Assembly (NCBI RefSeq): GCF_004116265.1
Contig: NZ_QOUX01000001.1
Span: 496,001 to 560,000, forward strand
Length of the DNA: 64,000 nt
Reading direction: 5' to 3'
Origin: Anaerobacillus alkaliphilus
Lineage (GTDB): Bacteria > Bacillota > Bacilli > Bacillales > Anaerobacillaceae
Position 1 is the stretch's first letter, and each line of letters starts with the position of its first letter. Shown here piece after piece: positions 24,366 to 32,607 of this stretch. The notes below the pieces were generated by a model. The model was not told the DNA's origin and ran no database searches. It saw only the letters and a program-made list of their open reading frames with translations. The position numbers and the translations under genes are program-made.

Positions 24366-26927
24366 ATGATAAATCGAATTGAGAATTTATATCCAATTGC
24401 AGTGGAAAGAACGAAGACAAAGGTTTTAGAAGATATTGATCGCTTTCTTGAAACCCATGAAGTGGCTCCAGATTTTAAAGATTATAAAAAAGAACGTTAT
24501 AAATATTTGGGTGAAATTTGGTTTAACATTTGGCTTAACTTAACAAATAATGATGTGCCAAGAAAAGAAAAAAAACGGCTATTAAGTGAAAATGGCTATG
24601 AAGTAGAGAATGTAGATAAAAAGCTCATTAATAAGTTGTTTCGTAATGAAATGATGTTATTTTCCCCTTTTGACGTGGTGGATTGGTTAGTAGTTCAATT
24701 TGAAAATGATTCGGATAGATGGAAACAAAGACATCCTGTTGCCAGAGCTAATTTTTTAAAGCGACTAGAGGAAGAACGATTAGCTCAAAAAAAACACGTC
24801 CTCTATGACCAAATTGAACTTGTAGCAACCGAGTCAATTGATGAGGAATACGATACGTTTTATTTGTTTGTTAGGAATTTCGTTTCGTCAATACTGGTTA
24901 AGGATCTTAGGGAAAACTCGAAGTATTCGCAAGTTGAAGCCTATAAAATCGAAGAAAAGTTAGTGGAGCAGGGCAAGTTTGATGCATCTAAGTACTCGAC
25001 CATGGAAACATTTTTTCAAGAATTAACAGGTGCAGTTCATAAGATGTACCGATGGGAATATGAGACCTACAGTTACCGTTATGTCGCACTGATTGATGAA
25101 TATGTTTCAGAAATTGTCTCAAATTGGGTATTAGGCAAACTACCATCAACTGTTCTTGAGGAATTTGAACAACTCACTGGTCTAAAATTGACTGAAAATG
25201 TGTTAACTGAGATTTTAGATGACTATATAACTGCGCTTCAATCGGATTATTTTTTAAAGATTGAAGAAGAGTATATTGAGGATTTACTAAAGCTTGTGGA
25301 CATTCCGTTTGACCTTGATGATCACGAGCAAGTATATGAAGATGACTTACGGAATCGGGAACGAAGGAAACAAGAAGAATTAGCTGAAATTGAACGGAAG
25401 AAGGCAGAAGAAGCAAGAATGCTTGATGATATTTTCGGTAGAGAATATAGTCCATCAACTGGGAGAAATATTCGCTATGTTCTTCATATTGGTGAAACGA
25501 ATACCGGGAAAACTCATCACGCTCTAAATGAAATGAAAAAAGCTGACACTGGTCTTTACTTAGCACCGCTTCGGTTATTAGCCTTAGAGGTGTTTGATAA
25601 ATTGAATAAAGAAGGAGTACCTTGTGGTCTAAAAACAGGGGAAGAAGAAAAAGAGGTGGAAGGGGCAAGTCACCTAGCTTGTACGGTAGAGATGTTCCAC
25701 GAGAAATCGTTTTTTGACATTATTGTGATCGATGAAGCACAAATGATTGCAGACAAAGATCGCGGGTTTTCTTGGTACAAAGCGATAACAAAAGCAAATG
25801 CCCGGGAAGTTCATATCATTGGTAGCTGGAACGCTAGAGAAATGATTGTTGAGCTATTGGGTAATTCGAAAATAGAAATTCATGAGTACTATCGGGATAT
25901 CCCGTTAGTAGTTGAAAAAAAGGAATTTAATATTAAGCATACGAAAAAAGGTGACGCACTTGTTTGCTTTTCTAGAAGACGTGTTTTGGAAACAGCGTCA
26001 AAGCTTGAAAATGACGGTCATTCAGTTAGCATGATCTATGGCAGTATGCCACCTGAAACACGGAAAAAACAAATTCAACGATTTAATACTGGCGAAACAA
26101 AGGTCATTGTAGCCACAGATGCGATCGGGATGGGACTAAACCTACCCATCCGCCGAATTGTATTTTTAGAAAATGAAAAGTTTGATGGGACGAGAAGGCG
26201 ACGTTTGACTTCCCAAGAAGTGAAGCAAATTGCTGGGCGAGCTGGTCGTAAAGGGATTTATGATACCGGGAAGGTTGCCTTTACAAAAGATATCCGAACA
26301 ATGGAACGATTGTTAGAGCAGGAAGATGTATTAATATCAACGTTCGCAATAGCACCAACAAATTCGATTTTTGAGCGATTCCAAAAATATTATCGTGATC
26401 TCAGTAAATTTTTTGAGATGTGGTATAAGTTTGAAAGTCCAAAAGGAACGAAGAAAGCTTCATTATCGGAAGAGCGAGAGTTATATGCAACGATCCGTGA
26501 TACAGAGGTGGAAGGTCGTCTTTCGATGATGGATCTTTACGGATTTTTACACTTACCATTCTCCAAGAAGGATCCAGAGTTAATCAAGCAATGGCGCGAT
26601 ACGATGTTTGCGATTGTTCGAGGCAAGGATTTACCAGAGCCCGTGATTAAAAGAGGGACTCTTGAGGAGCTGGAATTGTCATACAAGACGTTAGGGTTGC
26701 ATTTGCTGTTCTTATATCGATTGAACAGAGGAACAGAGGCTATTTACTGGGAACGTCTACGGCAGGAAATTAGCGATCATGTTCATGAACGATTAAAAAC
26801 AGATGTAAAAGCATTAACGAAGAAATGCAAAAGCTGTGGTAAGATCCTTCCGTGGGATTTCATTTTTCCAATTTGCGATGCATGCCACGCTCAGAAGAAG
26901 CGCAGAAGTTATTATGAGGAATATTAG
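24366..26927 (+). CDS. SUV3-like superfamily 2 RNA helicase
   Basis: 853 residues. A long N-terminal region (about 1-355, ending in a charged coiled-coil) precedes the helicase core. Motif I is GETNTGKTHHA near residue 376, motif II is DEAQM near 455, and the second RecA domain has IYGSMPPETRKKQIQRFNTG, VIVATDAIGMGLNLP and QIAGRAGRKG. These fit SUV3/SUPV3L1-type ATP-dependent RNA helicases. The C-terminus has a zinc ribbon, CKSCGKILPWDFIFPICDAC, absent from mitochondrial SUV3. Role in RNA turnover is inferred. ATG at 24366 follows AAAGGAGAG. Confidence 0.85.
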   Translation: MINRIENLYPIAVERTKTKVLEDIDRFLETHEVAPDFKDYKKERYKYLGEIWFNIWLNLTNNDVPRKEKKRLLSENGYEVENVDKKLINKLFRNEMMLFSPFDVVDWLVVQFENDSDRWKQRHPVARANFLKRLEEERLAQKKHVLYDQIELVATESIDEEYDTFYLFVRNFVSSILVKDLRENSKYSQVEAYKIEEKLVEQGKFDASKYSTMETFFQELTGAVHKMYRWEYETYSYRYVALIDEYVSEIVSNWVLGKLPSTVLEEFEQLTGLKLTENVLTEILDDYITALQSDYFLKIEEEYIEDLLKLVDIPFDLDDHEQVYEDDLRNRERRKQEELAEIERKKAEEARMLDDIFGREYSPSTGRNIRYVLHIGETNTGKTHHALNEMKKADTGLYLAPLRLLALEVFDKLNKEGVPCGLKTGEEEKEVEGASHLACTVEMFHEKSFFDIIVIDEAQMIADKDRGFSWYKAITKANAREVHIIGSWNAREMIVELLGNSKIEIHEYYRDIPLVVEKKEFNIKHTKKGDALVCFSRRRVLETASKLENDGHSVSMIYGSMPPETRKKQIQRFNTGETKVIVATDAIGMGLNLPIRRIVFLENEKFDGTRRRRLTSQEVKQIAGRAGRKGIYDTGKVAFTKDIRTMERLLEQEDVLISTFAIAPTNSIFERFQKYYRDLSKFFEMWYKFESPKGTKKASLSEERELYATIRDTEVEGRLSMMDLYGFLHLPFSKKDPELIKQWRDTMFAIVRGKDLPEPVIKRGTLEELELSYKTLGLHLLFLYRLNRGTEAIYWERLRQEISDHVHERLKTDVKALTKKCKSCGKILPWDFIFPICDACHAQKKRRSYYEEY

Positions 26928-26994
26928 TTCTATGGGGAGAAGGCGCATGAGTGATTGCGTCTTTTTCTTTTTTGATGTGGTGGGGAGAGCGGGA

Positions 26995-27500
26995 AGTAGA
27001 GTTGTAAATAGGAGTAGTAAGAAAGCTGCCGATAAAGGATCTCAGTTACAAAATTCTCCTAAATAATGGTAAATAGGAGTAGCAAGGTAGCTGCCGATTA
27101 CACTATTTTCCTAAATAGTGGAAAATACAGTAAGTGAGAAGGATCTCGGTTACACAATTCACCTAGATAATGGTAAATAGGAGCAGCAAGGAAGCTGCCG
27201 ATTACACTATTCTCCTAAATGGTGGAAAAAACAGTAAGTGAGAAGGATCTCGGTTACACGATTCGCCTAGTTAATGGTAAATAGGAGCAGCAAGGAAGCT
27301 GCCGATTACACTATTCTCCTAAATAGTGGAAAATACAGTAAGTGAGAAGGATCTCGGTTACACAATTCGCCTAGATAATGGTAAATAGGAGCAGCGAGGA
27401 AGCTGCCGATTACACTATTCTCCTAAATGGTGGAAAAAACAGTAAGTGAGAAGGATCTCGGTTACACGATTCGCCTAGTTAATGGTAAAAAGGAGTAGCA
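26995..27500. repeat. 52-bp tandem repeat array 2 (104-bp composite units)
   Basis: TAAATAGG recurs at 27070, 27174, 27278, 27382 and (as TAAAAAGG) 27486, exactly 104 bp apart. Each 104-bp unit is two diverged 52-bp halves: one with AAATAGGAGCAGCAAGGAAG and one with CAGTAAGTGAGAAGGATCTC. The first copy at 27005 is 65 bp from the next, consistent with a 39-bp deletion. Hairpins are visible, e.g. CACTATT / AATAGTG around CTCCT, kept by a G-U pair where the sequence changes to AATGGTG. Non-coding, between the helicase gene and a convergent gene. Units align without gaps to those at 50.4 kb. Confidence 0.95.
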
Positions 27501-27540
27501 TAACCATTAAATCAGCAAAGTAGCACTATATCATACAAAA

Positions 27541-27572
27541 TAGGCGCTGCTTCTTTCAGTCAGCAACGCCTA
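27541..27572 (-). terminator. Hairpin after the second YjcZ-like gene
   Basis: TAGGCG-C-TGC pairs with GCA-A-CGCCTA around a 12-nt loop; on the minus strand it follows the stop at 27592. A/T-rich beyond. Confidence 0.55.
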
Positions 27573-27591
27573 TCATGAATAAATTCCTTCC

Positions 27592-27807
27592 CTATACAGG
27601 TGCACCTGGAGTTCTGTATAAATATAGAGCTCCTAAAATAACCAATAAAATTACGACTACGACAACTAAGGCAATGCCAAAACCAGCACCGCCTCTAGCT
27701 GGTGCAACTGGGTAGGCTGGAACGTAGGCAGGAGCAGCCATCGGTGTAGGACAGCAAGGATCATACATATGTGCAGCAGGATAAGTTGGGGCACCATAAT
27801 ATCCCAT
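27592..27807 (-). CDS. YjcZ-like small sporulation membrane protein
   Basis: 71 residues. N-terminal proline/alanine/tyrosine-rich segment with a CC pair (MYDPCCPTPMAAPAYVPAYP), then RGGAGFGIALVVVVVILLVI as a single membrane helix, and a short tail. The helix preceded by glycines is the YjcZ hallmark and the gene is a relative of the one at 23988-24149. ATG at 27807 has AAAGGGGTG upstream, and a perfect sigma-K promoter match is located 30 bp further, so late mother-cell expression is likely. Confidence 0.78.
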   Translation of the reverse strand: MGYYGAPTYPAAHMYDPCCPTPMAAPAYVPAYPVAPARGGAGFGIALVVVVVILLVILGALYLYRTPGAPV

Positions 27808-27836
27808 ACAAACACCCCTTTCTTAGGTTATAGTAC

Positions 27837-27864
27837 AAATTATGATAGTAAACAGATAAATGTT
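27837..27864 (-). promoter_or_regulatory. Sigma-K-like promoter of the second YjcZ-like gene
   Basis: Minus strand AACA (27864-27861), 16 bp, CATAATTT (27844-27837): complete match to mACm-N16-CATAnnnT. Confidence 0.65.
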
Positions 27865-27947
27865 ATAGGCAAAAAGCTAGTTTTTAGTGCCCTATTCCTT
27901 CTAGGTAACATAAAATAACCTATCATATCCCTAAAGGGGGGATTTAA

Positions 27948-28448
27948 GTGAATCATAGACACTCTGTGAAACCAGGAGAAACATTAATAAGTATTGCCGA
28001 AGACTTTCGTATACCTGTGCAGTCTCTAATTTCAGCTAATGCCATTGCTGATCCAAATGTGATTTATGTTGGCCAACAGATTTCAATTCCTGGAATTCCC
28101 GATCCTAGTACCATTTATTACTCAATTTTGGTATCTATAAGTAATCGCACATTAACTTTACGGAAACATACTGATATCGTAAAAACGTTTCCAATTGCTG
28201 TTGGGCGAATTCTCCATCAAACTCCTACTGGAGAGTTTGTTATTATCAATAAGGCTCCTAATCCAGGTGGTGTTTTTGGAACGATGTGGATGTCATTATC
28301 CAAAAAACACTATGGAATACATGGAACAAACGACCCTTCATCGATAGGAAAGGCTGTATCTAAAGGTTGTATACGTATGTACAACCATGACGTAAATGAA
28401 CTTGCTAGTATCGTCCCGATCGGAACGAAAGTCATCATTCGTTCATGA
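27948..28448 (+). CDS. LysM-L,D-transpeptidase (YkuD type)
   Basis: 166 residues. LysM domain at residues about 2-48 ([20 protein letters not shown]) binds peptidoglycan; the YkuD catalytic domain follows with H125 in YGIHGTNDP and the catalytic cysteine C141 in SKGCIRM. The enzyme makes or modifies L,D cross-links in peptidoglycan. Size and domain order equal those of B. subtilis YkuD, a spore-associated enzyme. The GTG at 27948 follows AAAGGGGGG. No signal peptide is present, as in YkuD. Confidence 0.92.
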   Translation: MNHRHSVKPGETLISIAEDFRIPVQSLISANAIADPNVIYVGQQISIPGIPDPSTIYYSILVSISNRTLTLRKHTDIVKTFPIAVGRILHQTPTGEFVIINKAPNPGGVFGTMWMSLSKKHYGIHGTNDPSSIGKAVSKGCIRMYNHDVNELASIVPIGTKVIIRS

Positions 28449-28537
28449 TTTATTAAATATTTCTAGTCCATTTCTATAAATAAGTATGTTAGAATAAACG
28501 GACTGAGAATATTGTCACATATAAGGATGAGACTTAA

Positions 28538-29227
28538 ATGATTATTGATAAATTTATTAGCATAACTGGAGTTTGTTCTAGAAGAGAGACAAAACGCCTA
28601 ATCGCAGCTGGTAGAATTACGATTAATAATACCATTTGTCGCTATGGGGACTCAGTTGGACCTAGTGATCAAGTTTTAATTGATGGTAAGCCGATTGAAG
28701 GAAAAAAAGAAAACGTCTATATTATTTTAAATAAGCCTGCTGGGATAACATGCACGGCTAGTAAAGAGGTTAAAACAAACCTCATTGACTATATGGATTA
28801 TCCTGAACGGATTTTTGCCGTAGGTCGATTAGATAAAGAATCGGATGGGCTTCTGCTTATGACGAACGACGGTGACATTGTTAACGAAATTCTTCGTTCT
28901 GAAAATAATCATGAAAAAGAATACATTGTAACGGTAAATAAACCAATCACAGATGAATTTATACAAGGGATGTCCTCTGGGGTAGACATTATGAATACAA
29001 CAACGAAACCATGTCATGTGTCTCGAGTCAGTGACAATGTGTTCCGAATTATTTTAACACAAGGTCTTAACAGACAAATTCGGAGAATGTGCAAAGTGTT
29101 TGGCTATCATGTGGAGCGACTGCAACGAATTCGGATCATGAACTTAATGATTAAAGATTTACCAGTTGGTGAGTGGCGGTATTTATCAGAGAGTGAATTG
29201 AGTGAACTTAAAACGTTGTTAGATTAA
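28538..29227 (+). CDS. rluF: 23S rRNA pseudouridine synthase, RluF-like
   Basis: 229 residues. N-terminal S4 RNA-binding domain (residues about 2-50, with ITGVCSRRETKRLIAAGRI), then the RsuA/RluB/RluE/RluF catalytic domain with D99 in AVGRLDKESDGLLLMT. RluF isomerises U2604 of 23S rRNA. The C-terminal QGLNRQIRRMCKVFGYHV is the conserved family block. ATG at 28538 follows AAGGATGA. RluF versus RluB assignment rests on overall recall of the motif NKPAGITCT and is moderately sure. Confidence 0.85.
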   Translation: MIIDKFISITGVCSRRETKRLIAAGRITINNTICRYGDSVGPSDQVLIDGKPIEGKKENVYIILNKPAGITCTASKEVKTNLIDYMDYPERIFAVGRLDKESDGLLLMTNDGDIVNEILRSENNHEKEYIVTVNKPITDEFIQGMSSGVDIMNTTTKPCHVSRVSDNVFRIILTQGLNRQIRRMCKVFGYHVERLQRIRIMNLMIKDLPVGEWRYLSESELSELKTLLD

Positions 29228-29231
29228 TGGA

Positions 29232-29260
29232 AAACACTTAATTATTTAAGTGTTTTTTAT
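29232..29260 (+). terminator. Terminator after rluF
   Basis: AAACACTTAA / TTAAGTGTTT stem followed by a T-run. Confidence 0.85.
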
Positions 29261-29403
29261 ATGACTTTAAATGTGAAGTATTTCACAATTTATTCAAGAA
29301 AGAGTCGCAAGGTAGACACAGATTTTACTTTCACTATAAAACTGCCATGATATAGTAAAAGTAATAGAAGAAACAATTTATAAATTTCAGAGGAGTGTTG
29401 AAA

Positions 29404-29637
29404 ATGAGAAAAATTAGTTTAGTTGTAGAGGGAATTATAGCATTTATTATCTCGTATCTTTCAATTTTTGCAGCATTAGCTGTCTTACCATCTTTTTTAG
29501 GAGTGATTGTAAATATCTACGGTGGTAACTATCAAAATGCAGGTACGTTGTTTACATTCTTAGTGTGTGCTGCAGTTTTGAGTTCAAACTTTATCATTAA
29601 ACACTTACGAAGCTTAAATATCATACCAGCGAAATAA
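29404..29637 (+). CDS. Small two-helix membrane protein
   Basis: 77 residues, not recognised. Two hydrophobic helices are seen (about residues 5-35 and 46-66) linked by a short loop with NIYGGNYQNAG, and a basic end, KHLRSLNIIPAK. It is a small inner-membrane protein; nothing in its surroundings points to a role. ATG at 29404 is 8 bp after AGGAG; the in-frame GTG at 29395 overlaps that site. Confidence 0.5.
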   Translation: MRKISLVVEGIIAFIISYLSIFAALAVLPSFLGVIVNIYGGNYQNAGTLFTFLVCAAVLSSNFIIKHLRSLNIIPAK

Positions 29638-29679
29638 TTCTTTTTTTTAAAGTAATTATGTGAAATGTTGAGCATAATA

Positions 29680-29723
29680 AAAAGCTGTTACTTCTAATTT
29701 AGAAACTAGAGGTAACGGCTTTT
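29680..29723. terminator. Bidirectional terminator between convergent genes
   Basis: AAAAGCTGTTACTTCTA pairs with TAGAGGTAACGGCTTTT, two G-U pairs; overlaps the stop of the minus-strand gene. Confidence 0.8.
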
Positions 29724-30048
29724 ATTGATAATAATCAATTACTTTAAACGGAATGTTCTTACCATTAACAACCACGGAAAAACTCGCCTTAGGCTTTGAC
29801 TTTTCAATGCCCTTAACAACTCTTCCACCAAAGTTGTTCCCCAGATTTAATGCTCCGCTCAAGTCTTTAATATCTAGTCGGTCAAGGTGATATGAGAGTT
29901 GGTCTAAATAAAACTCTTGTATATTAATTTCTTTAATTTCTTGAATATTGATATTTATTGTAATGTGCTTTTTCTCTGTTTCTCTTCTTTTAAGTTCTTC
30001 AATTATATCCTGAAAAGAAGGTACTTCTTTCTTAACCTCAGCATCCAA
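29722..30048 (-). CDS. Hypothetical protein next to GerPA-like cluster
   Basis: 108 residues, no family recognised. N-terminal charged helix (FQDIIEELKRRETEKK), then the repetitive strand-forming ITININIQEIKEINIQEF, then a segment ALNLGNNFGG that recalls the glycine/asparagine NLGNN motif of GerPA-family proteins, and a C-terminal small domain. It is divergent from an Hsp20-like/GerPA-like operon, so a spore role is plausible but unproven. TTG at 30048 lies 5 bp after GGGGGTGG; the in-frame ATG at 30063 has only a weak site, so the start is uncertain. Confidence 0.55.
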   Translation of the reverse strand: MDAEVKKEVPSFQDIIEELKRRETEKKHITININIQEIKEINIQEFYLDQLSYHLDRLDIKDLSGALNLGNNFGGRVVKGIEKSKPKASFSVVVNGKNIPFKVIDYYQ

Positions 30049-30140
30049 ACTATCCACCCCCATTATTTATCCTATTTAGCTAGTCCACCTTTTATTATAA
30101 AATTTTTTAGAGTTTTTTCGCATATACATATGGAAATGGT

Positions 30141-30551
30141 ATGGTGAATGGAGCGAGAATACATTTGAAGGAACCTATTAACTGGAAGAAAGTTCATGAT
30201 GATATTGAAGAAGTACTAGGTGACGATTTTTGGGATGAGATGAAGGATGTGATCCCAAAACGTGGCCCGACTATTGATGTATATTGTAACGGTGAGAGAG
30301 TCGTTATTTTCGCAGAATTTCCAGGCATCGAGGTAGAAAACCATGTGAAGCTCAAAAAAGAGGGACAGTCTATAATCTTACATGGAGAAATTCCGTATCG
30401 TTACCCTTTTCCTAAAGCAGAATTGGAATTGTCCGAAAGGTTCACTGGAACGTTTCAGAGAAAAGTACTAATACCTTTTCCTTTTTCACTTCAAAAAATT
30501 GCTACATTCCAAAACCATGGCTTAGTGGAAATCCATATTTTGAAAGGGTGA
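30141..30551 (+). CDS. Hsp20/alpha-crystallin-like protein, probably spore-associated
   Basis: 136 residues. The region from about 47 to 136 has the alpha-crystallin fold pattern: DVYCNGERVVIFAEFPGIE, then KLKKEGQSIILHGEIPYRY and RKVLIPFPF, with a final VEIHIL that resembles the IxI motif. The N-terminal 45 residues are helical and acidic. In B. subtilis, CotM and CotP are comparable Hsp20-like coat proteins, and this gene leads an operon with two GerPA-like genes (4 and 14 bp gaps). The start at 30141 lacks a strong ribosome binding site and could be internal. Confidence 0.65.
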   Translation: MVNGARIHLKEPINWKKVHDDIEEVLGDDFWDEMKDVIPKRGPTIDVYCNGERVVIFAEFPGIEVENHVKLKKEGQSIILHGEIPYRYPFPKAELELSERFTGTFQRKVLIPFPFSLQKIATFQNHGLVEIHILKG

Positions 30552-30555
30552 GACG

Positions 30556-30753
30556 ATGGTGGAAATACGTTTTCAAACGATTAAAATTGATACAATCTCC
30601 CAAACATCCGGTCTTTTTACGGGAGATAATTTTCAACATGGAGCTAAAGCGATCACTAAAATTAATGAGGGGCAGGGTTCTGTCTCTGGTGATCAAAATA
30701 AGATAAAAGATAATAAAAGCGTTGTGATTGAACTCGAAGCAAATGAAAAGTAA
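30556..30753 (+). CDS. GerPA/GerPF-like spore germination protein
   Basis: 65 residues. The order of short elements, VEIRFQTIKIDTISQTSGLF, then TGDNFQHGAKAITKINEGQG and SVSGDQNKI, is that of gerPA/gerPF-type proteins: a hydrophobic strand, the SSGVF-like turn, a GxN-containing loop and a final G-x-GS-V-x-GD/E motif. GerP proteins sit in the spore coat and let germinants reach their receptors. The start is 4 bp after the previous stop and shares its operon. Exact paralogue assignment is not possible. Confidence 0.7.
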   Translation: MVEIRFQTIKIDTISQTSGLFTGDNFQHGAKAITKINEGQGSVSGDQNKIKDNKSVVIELEANEK

Positions 30754-30767
30754 AAGGGAGGTCGAGC

Positions 30768-31076
30768 ATGTCATCATTCTCTCCGAAGTTTGTCATTGGC
30801 AATATTCGAATTGGTACGATTGAAGGTGCCTCATGCGTAAATATGGGGAATAATTTTCCGAGTAATTTTCAGAGCAATAAAAAACATAATCAAGGTTTTG
30901 GTTCGATTACTGGAGACAACAATTCACTAGAGGGATTAAGGTCAATTTTATCAGACTCTCATATAATTGATATGATTACGAACTCACCTACTAGTGAAGA
31001 TATACCAGAGTGGGTCCAAGAAATCATTAAGTCTAGGTTAGCAACGGAGAATGATGAGGAATTTGGGGGAAAATAG
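30768..31076 (+). CDS. GerPA/GerPF-like spore protein with C-terminal extension
   Basis: 102 residues. The first about 50 residues repeat the GerPA-like pattern of the preceding gene (FVIGNIRIGTIEGASCVNMG, then NNFPSNFQSNKKHNQGFGSI, TGDNN). The last about 50 residues are an acidic helical tail (TSEDIPEWVQEIIKSRL) that the short paralogues lack, so it may have an added interaction domain. ATG at 30768 follows GGGAGG. It closes the three-gene operon; the following 48-codon gene is 87 bp downstream. Confidence 0.65.
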   Translation: MSSFSPKFVIGNIRIGTIEGASCVNMGNNFPSNFQSNKKHNQGFGSITGDNNSLEGLRSILSDSHIIDMITNSPTSEDIPEWVQEIIKSRLATENDEEFGGK

Positions 31077-31162
31077 TTTTACAGAAAAGTCGGAAAAACA
31101 CTTTCTATCGTGGTAAATATTCAGTAAAATAATGTATAAGCTATAGAAGTGGAGGTGACAAC

Positions 31163-31309
31163 ATGGAAGGGAAACCAAATCATTATGATGGCAGCATACA
31201 GAACAACGACACTTCAAATGCTAATTCTGTTAATGAACCATTTACGTTAACTGACGAAATGAGAGCAACTATTAGTGGCAATCCATACTTAGGGTCTGAA
31301 ACCAAATAA
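31163..31309 (+). CDS. Small polar protein (48 aa), unknown
   Basis: 48 residues. ATG at 31163 has an excellent site, GGAGGTGA, 6-8 bp upstream, and the frame ends just before a terminator, so it is a real gene. The protein is rich in asparagine, threonine and serine (HYDGSIQNNDTSNANSVNEP) and has no membrane segment. Its place after the GerPA-like operon suggests a spore component; nothing more can be said. Confidence 0.55.
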   Translation: MEGKPNHYDGSIQNNDTSNANSVNEPFTLTDEMRATISGNPYLGSETK

Positions 31310-31320
31310 CTTAAAGCAAG

Positions 31321-31348
31321 AGCTGTCTTATAACGAGGACAGCTTTTT
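31321..31348 (+). terminator. Terminator of the GerPA-like cluster
   Basis: AGCTGTC / GACAGCT stem with 10-nt loop followed by TTTT. Confidence 0.75.
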
Positions 31349-31419
31349 CTTATGTCGCATAGTATCCTTTTTTTCGCAAAAACTAAAATGCACAATTTTA
31401 AAGGAAAGAAGGAAGAATA

Positions 31420-32055
31420 ATGACGAAGGTATTGTACATTACAGCACATCCTCATGATGATACGCAATCTTATAGTATGGCAGTTGGCAAAGCATTTCTT
31501 GATACATATAAGGAAGTAAATGCTGACCACGAAATAATCAATTTAGACCTATATAACGAAGATATCCCTCATATTGATGTCGACGTATTTAGCGGTTGGG
31601 GAAAATTAAGATCTGGACAAGCATTTGATGAGCTTTCTGCAGAGGAAAAAGGAAAAGTTGGGCGTTTATCGGAATTATGTGAGCAGTTTATTGCTGCGGA
31701 TAAATATATTTTTGTCACACCATTATGGAACTTTTCATTCCCACCTGTCTTAAAAGCATATATTGACTCAATTGCTGTTGCTGGTAAAACGTTTAAATAT
31801 ACAGAGCAAGGGCCAGTTGGTTTATTAACGGACAAAAAAGCTTTGCATATTCAAGCGCGTGGTGGAATTTATTCAGAAGGTCCTGCAGCTCAAATGGAAA
31901 TGGGTCATCGTTATTTAGATATTATGATGCAATTTTTTGGAGTACCTTCCTTTGAGGGATTGTTTGTGGAAGGGCATGCAGCAATGCCAGATAAAGCAGA
32001 AGAAATTAAAGAAAACGCAATCGCACGTGCTAAGGATTTAGCCCATACGTTTTAG
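31420..32055 (+). CDS. azoR: FMN-dependent NADH azoreductase
   Basis: 211 residues, the usual AzoR length. Flavodoxin-like fold: [20 protein letters not shown] holds the FMN phosphate loop, [19 protein letters not shown] is the P-L-W/Y-N-F flavin motif, and the C-terminal [16 protein letters not shown] is the family block. Reduces quinones and azo compounds with NADH in the cytoplasm and protects against thiol and quinone stress. ATG at 31420 follows AAGGAAG. Monocistronic with terminator. Orthology to AzoR1 versus AzoR2 not decided. Confidence 0.92.
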   Translation: MTKVLYITAHPHDDTQSYSMAVGKAFLDTYKEVNADHEIINLDLYNEDIPHIDVDVFSGWGKLRSGQAFDELSAEEKGKVGRLSELCEQFIAADKYIFVTPLWNFSFPPVLKAYIDSIAVAGKTFKYTEQGPVGLLTDKKALHIQARGGIYSEGPAAQMEMGHRYLDIMMQFFGVPSFEGLFVEGHAAMPDKAEEIKENAIARAKDLAHTF

Positions 32056-32060
32056 TATTT

Positions 32061-32098
32061 AAAAGTGGCACCCTATCTGGAGAAAAGGGTGCTGTTTT
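32061..32098 (+). terminator. Terminator after azoreductase
   Basis: AAAA-GTG-GCACCCT pairs with AGGGTGC-TG-TTTT; T-run as part of the stem. Confidence 0.7.
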
Positions 32099-32168
32099 CA
32101 TTTATAAATCACCTTCAATTACAAATGGAATAGAATAAAAGAGTTGAGTCAAATAGGCAGGTGTAGCG

Positions 32169-32363
32169 ATGAAAAGTCTAGTTTCATTCTCGAACATTGA
32201 AATTAATCGTATCACAAATTCTTCAGGAGTTTTTGTTGGAAACAATAGTAGTATGTACAAAACCTCAACGCTTCGAAATAAAATGGGGTTGGGCAGTGTT
32301 AATGGTGAGAAAAATCATTTTTCTAATAACCATACTAAACTTATGAACAGAATAATTAAATAA
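32169..32363 (+). CDS. GerPA/GerPF-like small spore protein
   Basis: 64 residues. Same pattern as 30556 and 30768: a strand with SFSNIEINRITNSSGVFVGN, then a GLGSVNGEKN turn near residue 42. The SSGVFVGN segment is the most typical GerPA-like motif in the window. The last 15 residues are basic. It lies apart from the others, 113 bp after the azoreductase; ATG at 32169 follows AGGTG. The MITE copy B begins 17 bp after its stop and may influence the transcript 3' end. Confidence 0.65.
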   Translation: MKSLVSFSNIEINRITNSSGVFVGNNSSMYKTSTLRNKMGLGSVNGEKNHFSNNHTKLMNRIIK

Positions 32364-32379
32364 ACATTTTTTTCTCAAA

Positions 32380-32571
32380 GGCTCTTTTCGTAAACATTGT
32401 GGCTTTTCTATCCTAAAATTATCGGAAAAATACCCTAGATGAAGATATCAGCCAATAAATTATGTAAGAAAAGAGCAATACTTACTAAATTAGTTGTGAA
32501 TTCTTAATATTTTGTGTAAAAATCCGGTTTATGGGATTTTTACGAAAGCAACATACTTTGCGAAAACAGCC
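32380..32571 (-). mobile_element. MITE-like element, copy B (192 bp, 8-bp target duplication)
   Basis: Inverted copy of the element at 23433. Ends GGCTCTTTTCGTAAACATTG and the complement of GGCTGTTTTCGCAAAGTATG form imperfect terminal inverted repeats. It is flanked by a perfect 8-bp direct repeat, TTCTCAAA (32372-32379 and 32572-32579). It is 48 bp longer than copy A because it keeps an internal perfect hairpin, GTAAAAATCC (32516-32525) / GGATTTTTAC (32534-32543). The shared 20-mer is at 32484-32503. No coding capacity. Confidence 0.85.
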
Positions 32572-32584
32572 TTCTCAAAAGAAA

Positions 32585-32607
32585 GCGCCAGGGAGATTCC
32601 CTGACGC
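32585..32607 (-). terminator. Terminator of the DMT transporter
   Basis: GCGcCAGGG / CCCTGaCGC stem just after the minus-strand stop; T-rich tail on that strand. The MITE duplication begins directly beyond it. Confidence 0.7.
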
